From the NCBI GenBank assembly GCA_002408345.1, contig DHRX01000155.1, positions 1 to 16,444 on the forward strand: DNA of 16,444 nt. The letters run 5' to 3'. Positions 1-6,888 of the stretch are shown in pieces. Position 1 is the stretch's first letter. Every line of letters begins with the position of its first letter. The notes beneath the pieces are model-generated. The model made no database searches, was not told the origin of the DNA, and saw nothing but the letters and a program-made list of their open reading frames with translations. Both the position numbers and the translations under genes were made by a program. This DNA comes from Firmicutes bacterium UBA5301. Its GTDB lineage: Bacteria > Bacillota > UBA5301.

Positions 1-233
1 ATAACTGCTTTTGCCCCATCTTCCATAGCTTTTGAAACGGCCATAGTCATTCCCCGGTCCTTAAAAGAGCCGGTAGGGTTAAGACCCTCATACTTAGCAT
101 AGACTGGAAAATCTAAACCAATTGCTGGTCCAATTGGAATTAAAGGGGTATTTCCTTCTTGTAATGTTACCACTGGAGTATTTTCCGTAACCGGAAGGTA
201 CTGGCGGTATTCTTCAATTAATCCATGCCACAT
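1..233 (-). CDS. thrC: Threonine synthase, N-terminal part (cut by window edge)
   Basis: This is the first 77 codons of a PLP-dependent threonine synthase, which converts O-phosphohomoserine to threonine and phosphate in the cytosol. The visible part has the family's early EGNTPL segment (residues 26-31) and the PLP-lysine motif SFKDRGM, with the probable Schiff-base lysine at residue 58. The ATG at 233 shares its A with the last base of the hom TAA stop (TAATG), and a GAGGGAG ribosome-binding site lies about 8 bases upstream inside hom, so the two genes are translationally coupled. The substrate comes from homoserine made by Hom, after a kinase step not encoded in this window. The frame is open to the window edge and nothing looks broken. 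The fold-type II motif alone could fit related enzymes, but the pairing with hom makes threonine synthase by far the best call. Confidence 0.93.
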   Translation of the reverse strand, partial: MWHGLIEEYRQYLPVTENTPVVTLQEGNTPLIPIGPAIGLDFPVYAKYEGLNPTGSFKDRGMTMAVSKAMEDGAKAV

Positions 234-1507
234 TATGCTTCTCCCTCTACTCTAATAATGTTATCAACCTCAAATACGCATTCTAAAGCCCTAATCTCAT
301 CCATGGCTTGGGTAAAATCGGCTTCGCTTACTTCATGGGTAACAAAGACCAAGGGAACAGGTTCTCCCCTTCCTTGCTGAATAACCGAATGGAGGCTAAC
401 CCGGCTACGACCAAAAGCTGTGGCGATCTGGGCGAGAACCCCTGGATTGTCCAAAACTGAAATGCGAATATAGTACCTGCTGACTGTGCTACCCATGGCT
501 AACTGATTCTTTGTATATAGACATGAGCAGGCTTTTTTGGCTCCACTGTCACGGGCTATATCCATAATGTCCGAACAAACAGCGCTGGCGGTAGGCATAT
601 CGCCAGCCCCTCTTCCATAAAACATCAGTTCCCCCACAGCATCTCCCTCAATATAAATGGCGTTGAAAACATCGGAGACAGCGGCTAAGGGGTGTTGGTT
701 AGGAATAAAGGTGGGGTGTACCCGTGCTTCGATCCCGTCTGGAGTATCTTTAGCAATAGCTAAAAGTTTGAGGGTATACCCCAATTGATGACCATATTCT
801 AGGTCAATAGGGGTAACTTTTCGGATCCCCTCGACATAGACTTTAGAGAGATCCAGGCGGGAGCCAAAAGCAATGCTACCTAAGATCAATAGTTTATAAG
901 CAGCATCGTAGCCATCTACGTCACTAGATGGGTCGGCTTCAGCATACCCTTTGGTTTGGGCTTCAGTCAGAGCTGTTTCTAGATGTGTACCTTCTGAGGC
1001 CATTTTTGTCAAAATGTAGTTAGTAGTCCCATTAATAATACCCATCACTTTTGAGACCTGGTTAGCGACCAAAGACTCTTTAAGGGCTTTAATGACTGGG
1101 ATACCACCTCCTACACTAGCTTCGAAGTGAAAGTGAACTTTCTGTTCATCAGCTAGACTAAGTAGCTCTTGGCCATGTTTGGCCAATAACTCTTTATTGG
1201 CGGTAACGATATGTTTGCCAGCCAAAATAGAGCTACGCAAGTATTCGGCAGCCGGAGCTACACCACCCATTACCTCTACAATTACGTCAATATCTGGATC
1301 GGCAACGATTTGGGAAAAATCAGTCGTTAAGAGGTGCGAGGGGATGTCTACCGGTCGCGGTTTAGCTAGGTCACGTACTAATATTTGACGAATTTCCAGA
1401 GTGCGTCCAGCTCGCTGGGCCAGTTCTCTGCCGTGCTTGGTAATAATTTGATATACTCCACTTCCTACAGTACCCATTCCTAGTAGGGCAATCCGTAATG
1501 GCTTCAT
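233..1507 (-). CDS. hom: Homoserine dehydrogenase with C-terminal ACT domain
   Basis: It reduces aspartate 4-semialdehyde to homoserine with NAD(P)H, at the branch to threonine and methionine. The N-terminal Rossmann motif GMGTVG is at residues 9-14. The central catalytic region contains VGGGIPVIKAL and GIINGTTNYILT. The last 75 or so residues form an ACT domain (YYIRISVLDNPGVLAQIA), the usual site of threonine feedback. With the start at 1507 the protein has 424 residues, close to the roughly 430 of the B. subtilis enzyme, and begins MKPLRIALLG as the family does. AAGGAGG at 1520-1526 serves this ATG, with a somewhat long 12-base spacer. An in-frame ATG at 1549 would add 14 residues. It has its own GAAGGAG, but 17 bases away, and the only -10-like box lies downstream of it, so I prefer 1507. 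thrC follows with a one-base overlap. Confidence 0.95.
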   Translation of the reverse strand: MKPLRIALLGMGTVGSGVYQIITKHGRELAQRAGRTLEIRQILVRDLAKPRPVDIPSHLLTTDFSQIVADPDIDVIVEVMGGVAPAAEYLRSSILAGKHIVTANKELLAKHGQELLSLADEQKVHFHFEASVGGGIPVIKALKESLVANQVSKVMGIINGTTNYILTKMASEGTHLETALTEAQTKGYAEADPSSDVDGYDAAYKLLILGSIAFGSRLDLSKVYVEGIRKVTPIDLEYGHQLGYTLKLLAIAKDTPDGIEARVHPTFIPNQHPLAAVSDVFNAIYIEGDAVGELMFYGRGAGDMPTASAVCSDIMDIARDSGAKKACSCLYTKNQLAMGSTVSRYYIRISVLDNPGVLAQIATAFGRSRVSLHSVIQQGRGEPVPLVFVTHEVSEADFTQAMDEIRALECVFEVDNIIRVEGEA

Positions 1508-1519
1508 CGTAGGTAAAGG

Positions 1520-1526
1520 CCTCCTT
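1520..1526 (-). promoter_or_regulatory. Ribosome-binding site deciding the hom start
   Basis: AAGGAGG lies 12 bases before the ATG at 1507. It supports that start over the in-frame ATG at 1549, although the spacing is longer than ideal. Confidence 0.55.
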
Positions 1527-1535
1527 GCCACAGTA

Positions 1536-1543
1536 ATTTTATA
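1536..1543 (-). promoter_or_regulatory. Candidate -10 box for hom-thrC
   Basis: TATAAAAT lies between the spoIVA terminator and hom, which is where a new promoter is expected because the upstream transcript should end at about 1578. The best -35 at 17 bases (TTCCCT) is poor, so this is a weak call. If it is real, the transcript starts near 1530 and would exclude the longer hom start at 1549. Confidence 0.25.
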
Positions 1544-1577
1544 TCCCATTTGACATGGCCAGGGAAACTCCTTCTGT

Positions 1578-1607
1578 AAAAAGAAAAACCGGGCCTAAAC
1601 CCGGTTT
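1578..1607 (-). terminator. Rho-independent terminator after spoIVA
   Basis: A perfect 8-base-pair stem pairs AAACCGGG with CCCGGTTT (arms 1600-1607 and 1586-1593) around a 6-base loop. On the minus strand it runs directly into a T-rich tract broken by one C (about TTTCTTTTT). It lies about 20 bases after the spoIVA stop and separates spoIVA from hom. Confidence 0.9.
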
Positions 1608-1628
1608 GTTAGCCAAGATTAGTCCAGA

Positions 1629-3107
1629 TTAAAGAATGATGCAAATTAATCCACCACTACCTTCGTTAACAATTCGCGTTAAAGTTTCCTGGAGTTTAGC
1701 CTGGGCATTTTCAGGCATCTGGTAAAGCTTGTTCTGGATACCTTCTTCCACAAATTCATGCAGCGGTTTACCAAGGAAAGCAGAATTCCAAAGAGCAGCC
1801 GGGTCTTTTTCAAATTCAGTTGTCAGATAACGCAACATTTCCTCGCCCTGGCGTTCATTGCCAACAAATGGAACAACTTCTGCTTTAATATCCGTACGGA
1901 TTATGTGAAGAGACGGTGCTCCTGCTTTTAGTTTAATTCCAAAGCGACCGCCATTCCGGAACAACTCCGGTTCTTCAAAAACAATATCATCAATATTCGG
2001 GGTTACAATTCCGTAACCTCTTTCCTCTACTTCTACCATGGCTGCAGCAACTTTATCATATTTTTTCTTGGCAGTAGCCATTTCGACCATTAAAGTAAGC
2101 ATATCATGCTCTCCTTCAATGGTAAACCCTGTAAGCTCTTTAACTACATTAAAAAATAGCTCTTTTTTAATTTCAGCCGCTAGCAAAATCCGGCCAGAGC
2201 CTAAATTTACTTCAGCGACTTGCGCGTCAGCGATGAAATCTAGTTCTTTAAGGGCGGTAATAGCTTTGTACGCATCGTTAACCTTTGTAACACCTTCAAT
2301 TATATTAAAACCAGTATCGTAAGCGGTTTCTCGTAACCAATAATCGGGCTGTAGGGCATCAACCCACTTGGAAAAACGTAGAGCTACTTCCCGGACCGGG
2401 AATTCATAAAGAACTAAATTCAGAAGTTCGTAAAGATCCTCAGTTTTCATTTTTAAACAATCTAAAATACTGACCGCTACCCCATACTTTTTGCTTAAAT
2501 CTGCAGCCAATTGCTGGGTTTCTTGAGCTTTAGGTTTAGTGGTATTGAGAACTAAAACAAAAGGTTTGCCTAATTCTTTGAGCTCAGCAATTACCCGCTC
2601 TTCAGCATTAATATAATTTTCTCTGGGAATATCGGTAATCGAACCATCAGTGGTAATTACTAAGCCTATAGTAGAGTGGTCAGCAATAACCTTCCGGGTA
2701 CCGATTTCAGCCGCTTGTGCGAAGGGGATCGGTTCCTCGAACCAAGGGGTATTAACCAGACGAGGTCCTGATTCGTCGGCGTAACCAATAGCCCCAGAAA
2801 CAGCGTACCCAACACAGTCTACCAAGCGGACCTTTGGAGATAACCCTTCTTCTAAGTCAATACAGATTGCTTCATCTGGTACAAACTTTGGCTCGGTAGT
2901 CATTATAGTTTTGCCTGAACCGCTTTGGGGCAGTTCATCTTTGGTTCGATTGAGAGTTGTGACATCTTTAATGTTGGGTAGCACCAATAGATCCATAAAA
3001 CGTTTGATAAAAGTGGATTTTCCAGTACGTACCGGTCCCACTACGCCGAGATAAATATCCCCGCCAGTACGCTCTGTGATATCCTTAAACAAATTAAACT
3101 TTTCCAT
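1629..3107 (-). CDS. spoIVA: Stage IV sporulation protein A (spore coat/cortex morphogenetic ATPase)
   Basis: SpoIVA is made in the mother cell, binds the forespore surface (in B. subtilis through SpoVM) and polymerises by ATP hydrolysis to form the coat basement layer. The protein has 492 residues, the same as in B. subtilis. The key residues sit on the same numbers: Walker A GPVRTGKST with Lys30, sensor threonines 70-71 in IMTTEPKF, and Walker B Asp97 in LVDCVGY. The C-terminal tail ends NEGSGGLICIIL, as the family does. The open frame runs 90 codons further upstream, but that part crosses the previous gene's terminator. The ATG at 3107 follows AGGAGG (3118-3123) and gives the family N terminus MEKFNLFKDI. 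It is monocistronic: a terminator lies on each side and a candidate sigma-E promoter lies upstream. There is no sign of damage, so the host should be a spore former. Confidence 0.98.
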   Translation of the reverse strand: MEKFNLFKDITERTGGDIYLGVVGPVRTGKSTFIKRFMDLLVLPNIKDVTTLNRTKDELPQSGSGKTIMTTEPKFVPDEAICIDLEEGLSPKVRLVDCVGYAVSGAIGYADESGPRLVNTPWFEEPIPFAQAAEIGTRKVIADHSTIGLVITTDGSITDIPRENYINAEERVIAELKELGKPFVLVLNTTKPKAQETQQLAADLSKKYGVAVSILDCLKMKTEDLYELLNLVLYEFPVREVALRFSKWVDALQPDYWLRETAYDTGFNIIEGVTKVNDAYKAITALKELDFIADAQVAEVNLGSGRILLAAEIKKELFFNVVKELTGFTIEGEHDMLTLMVEMATAKKKYDKVAAAMVEVEERGYGIVTPNIDDIVFEEPELFRNGGRFGIKLKAGAPSLHIIRTDIKAEVVPFVGNERQGEEMLRYLTTEFEKDPAALWNSAFLGKPLHEFVEEGIQNKLYQMPENAQAKLQETLTRIVNEGSGGLICIIL

Positions 3108-3189
3108 TAAATCTTTCCCTCCTCGATTCTCTTGTAGAGGAACCATACGGAGATATACGCAAATTAACCCTCTCCCCTGTAGCATTAAA

Positions 3190-3217
3190 TATATATGAGC
3201 CCTCTGGGTGAATATAT
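3190..3217 (-). promoter_or_regulatory. Candidate sigma-E promoter of spoIVA
   Basis: ATATATT (3211-3217) and CATATATA (3190-3197) are separated by 13 bases. Against the B. subtilis sigma-E consensus, given from memory as KMATATT and CATACAHT, they match 5 of 7 and 6 of 8 bases. spoIVA is a known sigma-E gene. The site lies between the upstream terminator and the gene, predicting a leader of about 75 bases. The region is AT-rich, so chance matches are easy. A small inverted repeat, GGTGA/TCACC, overlaps the -35 side. Confidence 0.4.
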
Positions 3218-3222
3218 CACCG

Positions 3223-3255
3223 AAATAAAAAAAATCATGGTTAAACCATGATTTT
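3223..3255 (-). terminator. Rho-independent terminator after the CBM9-like gene
   Basis: A perfect 10-base-pair stem (arms 3246-3255 and 3231-3240) with a 5-base loop is followed on the minus strand by a run of Ts broken by one A. The stem is AT-rich but long. It lies about 25 bases past the stop at 3280 and closes the operon that begins with the DUF3189 genes. Confidence 0.85.
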
Positions 3256-3279
3256 CTACTACGAACGGTCAGGGTCGGA

Positions 3280-3927
3280 TTAAAATGGCAATGAAAAAAG
3301 TAAAAATTGGTCGGTATCAAACCAGTTAGTTGTTTCTCCATTAAGGGTGTGAACTTGCCGCAAAATTTTTGCCGCAAAATCGAGCACTACTATCTGTAAT
3401 TTAAAGGTTTTTCCTGTCTCTAATCCTGGAATCCTCCAACGAGCAATGCTCAATTCACAAGTATAACCTTGAGGTGTTTCCCGAATAGCCGCAATACACC
3501 AGCGGGGATCGGTAGGGGTTTGAGATTCAGGGAAAAAATCAGCCACTACACAGGTGCGCCCTAGTTGTTGTTGGTAGGTAATAATTAAAGCACATTCTCG
3601 GCCGGTCTCACCTAAGTAGATCCGGATAGCATCGTTTCCCAGGAAAGTCTGACTAGAAAAATCGCTAAATTCTAAAGTATCATCGATAACTTCAATAGCT
3701 AAATGTAAAAAGAAATCATCATAAACAGCGGCCCACCGTGGAGTTTGGCTAGACTGATTATTAGAAAAAAGCTGAAAAGAGTCGGCAGGCCATTCTGTTA
3801 ATACCCCATCAGGAACTATCCCTGTAGTTGGCATTTGAGGCAAGGATATACTAGCCCAAACTGAAATAGGCCACAATAGCTGCCTGATAATCAATAAACT
3901 AGATAGTATGATGGTTTTACCATCCAC
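3280..3927 (-). CDS. Putative secreted protein with CBM9-like domain, function unknown
   Basis: The gene name is not recognised. Residues 5 to about 25 form a hydrophobic stretch ending in SVWA, a likely signal peptide, although an Arg-Gln pair interrupts it and it could be a membrane anchor. The rest resembles a family 9 carbohydrate-binding (CBM9/DOMON-like) beta-sandwich. The typical opening DGVLTEW is at residues 40-46, then come a WAAVYDDFFLHLAIEVIDD strand pair and GNDAIRIYLGE. No catalytic motif is visible. I chose GTG 3927 (215 residues) because GAGG at 3937-3940 sits 9 bases upstream. An in-frame TTG at 3936, overlapping the gpsA stop, would add three residues but has no spacing for a ribosome-binding site. 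It is last in the gpsA operon and directly upstream of spoIVA. Binding to cell-wall or spore glycans is only an inference from fold and position. Confidence 0.7.
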   Translation of the reverse strand: MDGKTIILSSLLIIRQLLWPISVWASISLPQMPTTGIVPDGVLTEWPADSFQLFSNNQSSQTPRWAAVYDDFFLHLAIEVIDDTLEFSDFSSQTFLGNDAIRIYLGETGRECALIITYQQQLGRTCVVADFFPESQTPTDPRWCIAAIRETPQGYTCELSIARWRIPGLETGKTFKLQIVVLDFAAKILRQVHTLNGETTNWFDTDQFLLFSLPF

Positions 3928-3932
3928 GAAAA

Positions 3933-4973
3933 TCAACCTCGCAATGTATATGCTGATAAGAGGTATGACTCGTCTTCCCGGGCAGCTCCTCTCTCCATTA
4001 GTTCAATCACCGCTTTTCGTGGTGACTTGTCATGAAAAAGGATTTGATAAACTTGGTTTGTAATTGGCAGTTCAGTATTATAGCTATCTCCTAAACTGTA
4101 AGCAGCTTCTGTAGTCCAGACCCCTTCAACAACCATATTAGATGCAGCAAGAATTTCTGAAAGTTTTTGGCCACTACCGATAGCCCTACCGGCTCTGGCA
4201 TTACGGCTATGAAGGCTAGTACAGGTAGCAATTAAGTCCCCCATGCCAGCTAAGCCGGAAAAAGTTAACGGCTCTGCTCCCATCGCCACACCAAGTCGAG
4301 CCATTTCTGCTAACCCCCGGGTCATTAGCGCTGCTTTAGTATTATCACCGAAACCAAGTCCATCAGAAATACCGGCAGCTAAAGCAATAACGTTCTTCAT
4401 AGCTCCAGCAACTTCGACCCCAACCAGATCATTAGTCGTATATACTCGGAAACACTGAGACATCAATAGCGCTTGAGCTTCTTCAGCAATCGCCGCATTC
4501 AAACTACTAATTACTGTAGCGCTGGGGATTTGCCTACCTACTTCCTCAGCATGGTTGGGCCCAGATATAACCCCGATTTGCTGCTGTAGTGGTTCAGGCA
4601 ATACATCTTGGGCCACTTGAGACATACGCATTTGGGTTTTATCTTCGATCCCTTTGCAAGCTGTAATTAAGCATTGCTTATTAGTTAAATAAGGGGCTGC
4701 TATTTCTAATGTTGCCCGCAGAGCCTGAGCTGGAACAACAAACAAAATCAATTGAGCTCCGGTTAGTGCAGTTTCCAAATCACTCGTAATGGTAATAGCT
4801 TCCGGTATAGTAATCCCAGGCAAATACTCTTTGTTTTCGCGAGTTTCTGCAATCAATGTTGCTTTTTCTTGATTCCGTGCCCAAAGAGTAACTTGATTAT
4901 CTGCTACATTGGCAATGATGGCTAAAGCAGTACCCCAACCGCCTGCGCCAATAACTGCAACTTTACCTCGCAC
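3933..4973 (-). CDS. gpsA: Glycerol-3-phosphate dehydrogenase [NAD(P)+]
   Basis: GpsA reduces dihydroxyacetone phosphate to sn-glycerol 3-phosphate in the cytosol, supplying the backbone for phospholipids. The nucleotide-binding motif GAGGWG is at residues 9-14. The substrate-site segment SGPNHAEEV is near residue 140. The catalytic lysine region GAMKNVIALAAG (Lys193 by my count) leads into GLGFGDNTKAALMTRG. At 346 residues it is the usual length (about 340). The GTG start at 4973 has GGGGAG 7 bases upstream and lies inside the end of plsY, overlapping it by 11 bases, so the two are translationally coupled. That fits their work: PlsY uses the GpsA product. B. subtilis also keeps gpsA next to der and near spoIVA. 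Confidence 0.97.
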   Translation of the reverse strand: MRGKVAVIGAGGWGTALAIIANVADNQVTLWARNQEKATLIAETRENKEYLPGITIPEAITITSDLETALTGAQLILFVVPAQALRATLEIAAPYLTNKQCLITACKGIEDKTQMRMSQVAQDVLPEPLQQQIGVISGPNHAEEVGRQIPSATVISSLNAAIAEEAQALLMSQCFRVYTTNDLVGVEVAGAMKNVIALAAGISDGLGFGDNTKAALMTRGLAEMARLGVAMGAEPLTFSGLAGMGDLIATCTSLHSRNARAGRAIGSGQKLSEILAASNMVVEGVWTTEAAYSLGDSYNTELPITNQVYQILFHDKSPRKAVIELMERGAAREDESYLLSAYTLRG

Positions 4974-5568
4974 TTTTTCTCTCCCCTTTTTGCCCTAACT
5001 TTAATTCTGTTCCTGCTAGAAGACGTTTAATATTTGGTCGATGACGCCAGATAACGACTAGGGCTAAAATTAAACTAAATAAACAGTATGGCCAGGAATA
5101 ACCGGCTATTAATGTTACAATGGGGAAAGCGATTGCTACTGAAACAGATGCTAAAGAAACATACCGAAACAATAGTAAAATGGCAAGCCAAACCAAAAAA
5201 AGCAATCCAACAACCTTAGGCATTAAAGCGAGTATAGCCCCAGCAGAAGTAGCTAAACCCCGTCCACCTTGAAACCGAAGAAATAAGGTCCAACTATGAC
5301 CAACAACCGCTGCTATAGCGGTAGCTAATGGCAGTAACTCTGAACCTGTCTGTACAGCTAACCATACTGAAACGAAACCCTTACTAGCGTCGCCAAGCAA
5401 AACTAAACCAGCTAAGATTGGACCAAAGGTTCTTAATACATTAGTAAAACCGATATTACCACTGCCATATTCTCGGACATCTTCCCCCTTAAACAGTTTA
5501 GGAAGAATATACCCAAAGGGAATAGCTCCTAAGAAATAAGCCAGTACTATATAGCCTAAATTATTCAT
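4963..5568 (-). CDS. plsY: Acyl-phosphate:glycerol-3-phosphate acyltransferase
   Basis: PlsY is an integral membrane enzyme that moves an acyl group from acyl-phosphate (made by PlsX, not encoded here) to position 1 of glycerol 3-phosphate. The 201-residue protein has several hydrophobic segments and the three family motifs. GSGNIGFTN is at residues 35-43. GHSWTLFLRFQGGRGLATS lies near the middle; the more usual GGKG reads GGRG here, a conservative change. WRHRPNIKRLLAGTE is near the C terminus. The ATG at 5568 starts the family N terminus, 6 bases after der, with an AAGG-type ribosome-binding site inside the end of der. The 3' end overlaps gpsA by 11 bases. Confidence 0.96.
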   Translation of the reverse strand: MNNLGYIVLAYFLGAIPFGYILPKLFKGEDVREYGSGNIGFTNVLRTFGPILAGLVLLGDASKGFVSVWLAVQTGSELLPLATAIAAVVGHSWTLFLRFQGGRGLATSAGAILALMPKVVGLLFLVWLAILLLFRYVSLASVSVAIAFPIVTLIAGYSWPYCLFSLILALVVIWRHRPNIKRLLAGTELKLGQKGERKSAR

Positions 5569-5574
5569 CGCTTT

Positions 5575-6888
5575 CTACCTTTCTTTTGCAATAAGTTTAA
5601 AAACTATAGGGGTACCAACAAACCCAAAAGCAGACCGAATTTGATTTTCTAAGTAACGCTCATAAGAAAAATGCATTAACTTTGGGTCGTTAACAGAGAG
5701 CACAAAAGTTGGCGGTTTAACCCCAACCTGCGTAGCATATCGAACTTTTAGCTGCCTCTTTTTGTATGTTGGTGGCGGCTGGCGCAGAACCGCTTCTTCC
5801 AACACCCGGTTGAGAGCAGAAGTAGAAACACGCATAGCCTGCTGTTCGGATACAAACTGAACTAAATCCATAAGTTCAGCAACTCTTTGCCCAGTTTGGG
5901 CAGAGATAAAGATCAAAGGTGCATACTGTAAGTAACTAAACTGAGAGCGAATAGCCTGTTCGTATTCAAGATAAGTATAGGAATCCTTTTCAACTAAATC
6001 CCACTTATTGACTACGAGAATTATACCACGTCCTGCTTCATGTGCATAACCAGCGATTCGTTGATCCTGTTCAGTACCGGGTTCATTGGCATCTAAAACT
6101 ATTAAGACTACGTCAGCTTGTTCAATCACCCGCATAGCTCGGAGGACGCTGTAGTGCTCTAAAGATTCGGTGATTTTAGGTCGGCGGCGAATTCCAGCCG
6201 TATCCACCAGCAAATAATGCTGTCCTTTCCACACTAAAGGTGTATCCACCGCATCACGAGTTGTACCGGCAATATCAGTAACAATAACTCGCTCTGTTCC
6301 AACTATTTTATTAACTAGAGAGGATTTACCTACATTCGGTCGACCGATTACGGCAATTTTGACAGTCGCCGGTTCTACTACTTCCTTTTCTGCTGGTAGT
6401 AGGTTGATAATTTCGTCGAGAAGGTCTCCGGTTCCCATACCATGTAAAGCACTAATCGGAAAAACTTTTTCAAACCCTAACTGGTAAAAGTCATAGATAA
6501 TCGGAGAATGAATTTGGCTTTCCAGTTTATTTACTACGACTAATACTGGACGATTAGCTTTATGCAAAATCTGAGCTACTTCATGATCTTGGGGGGTTAA
6601 ACCGGTACTACCATCAACAGTAAATATTACTAAATCAGCTTCCTGTACAGCTGCTTCTGCCTGCTGACGTACCTGAGTTCCAATAATATCAGTATCATTG
6701 AAATCAAGTCCCCCGGTATCAACTAGAACAAATTCACGACCATTCCACTCAACCGTTCGATAAATTCGATCCCTAGTTACCCCTGGGACTTCTTCAACAA
6801 TAGCCCATCTTTCTTGGATGAATCGGTTAAATAATGTGGATTTTCCTACGTTTGGCCGACCAATTATTGCAACAATTGGTTTACCCAT
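5575..6888 (-). CDS. der: Ribosome biogenesis GTPase Der (EngA)
   Basis: Der is an essential double GTPase that acts in maturation of the 50S ribosomal subunit. The first G domain has the P-loop GRPNVGKST at residues 10-18, PGVTRDR and DTGG. The second repeats GRPNVGKSS at 182-190, AGTTRDAVDTP, DTAG and NKWD (294-297). A C-terminal KH-like domain follows, ending near FVGTPIVFKLIAKE. The first domain's NKxD box reads NKLE (120-123). Length is 437 residues against 436 in B. subtilis. I place the start at ATG 6888, which gives the family N terminus MGKPIVAIIG and follows GAGGTGG; the upstream ATG at 6903 lacks a ribosome-binding site. The first 8 bases overlap the end of the DUF512 gene, implying coupling. 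Confidence 0.97.
   Translation of the reverse strand: MGKPIVAIIGRPNVGKSTLFNRFIQERWAIVEEVPGVTRDRIYRTVEWNGREFVLVDTGGLDFNDTDIIGTQVRQQAEAAVQEADLVIFTVDGSTGLTPQDHEVAQILHKANRPVLVVVNKLESQIHSPIIYDFYQLGFEKVFPISALHGMGTGDLLDEIINLLPAEKEVVEPATVKIAVIGRPNVGKSSLVNKIVGTERVIVTDIAGTTRDAVDTPLVWKGQHYLLVDTAGIRRRPKITESLEHYSVLRAMRVIEQADVVLIVLDANEPGTEQDQRIAGYAHEAGRGIILVVNKWDLVEKDSYTYLEYEQAIRSQFSYLQYAPLIFISAQTGQRVAELMDLVQFVSEQQAMRVSTSALNRVLEEAVLRQPPPTYKKRQLKVRYATQVGVKPPTFVLSVNDPKLMHFSYERYLENQIRSAFGFVGTPIVFKLIAKER

Noticed and set aside
1543..1556. Five-codon reading frame (MSNGI) just before hom, placed 11 bases after a GAAGGAG
   Set aside because: It is too short and has no Thr, Met or Ile run that would suggest an attenuator leader. 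The -10-like box overlaps it, so it may not even be transcribed.
2038..2322. Plus-strand open frame of 94 codons inside spoIVA
   Set aside because: It is a shadow of the conserved spoIVA frame, with low-complexity Ser/Ala-rich translation and no ribosome-binding site or family resemblance.
3108..3377. N-terminal 90-codon extension of the spoIVA frame
   Set aside because: It crosses the upstream terminator and the end of the preceding gene, and SpoIVA homologues begin at the ATG at 3107.
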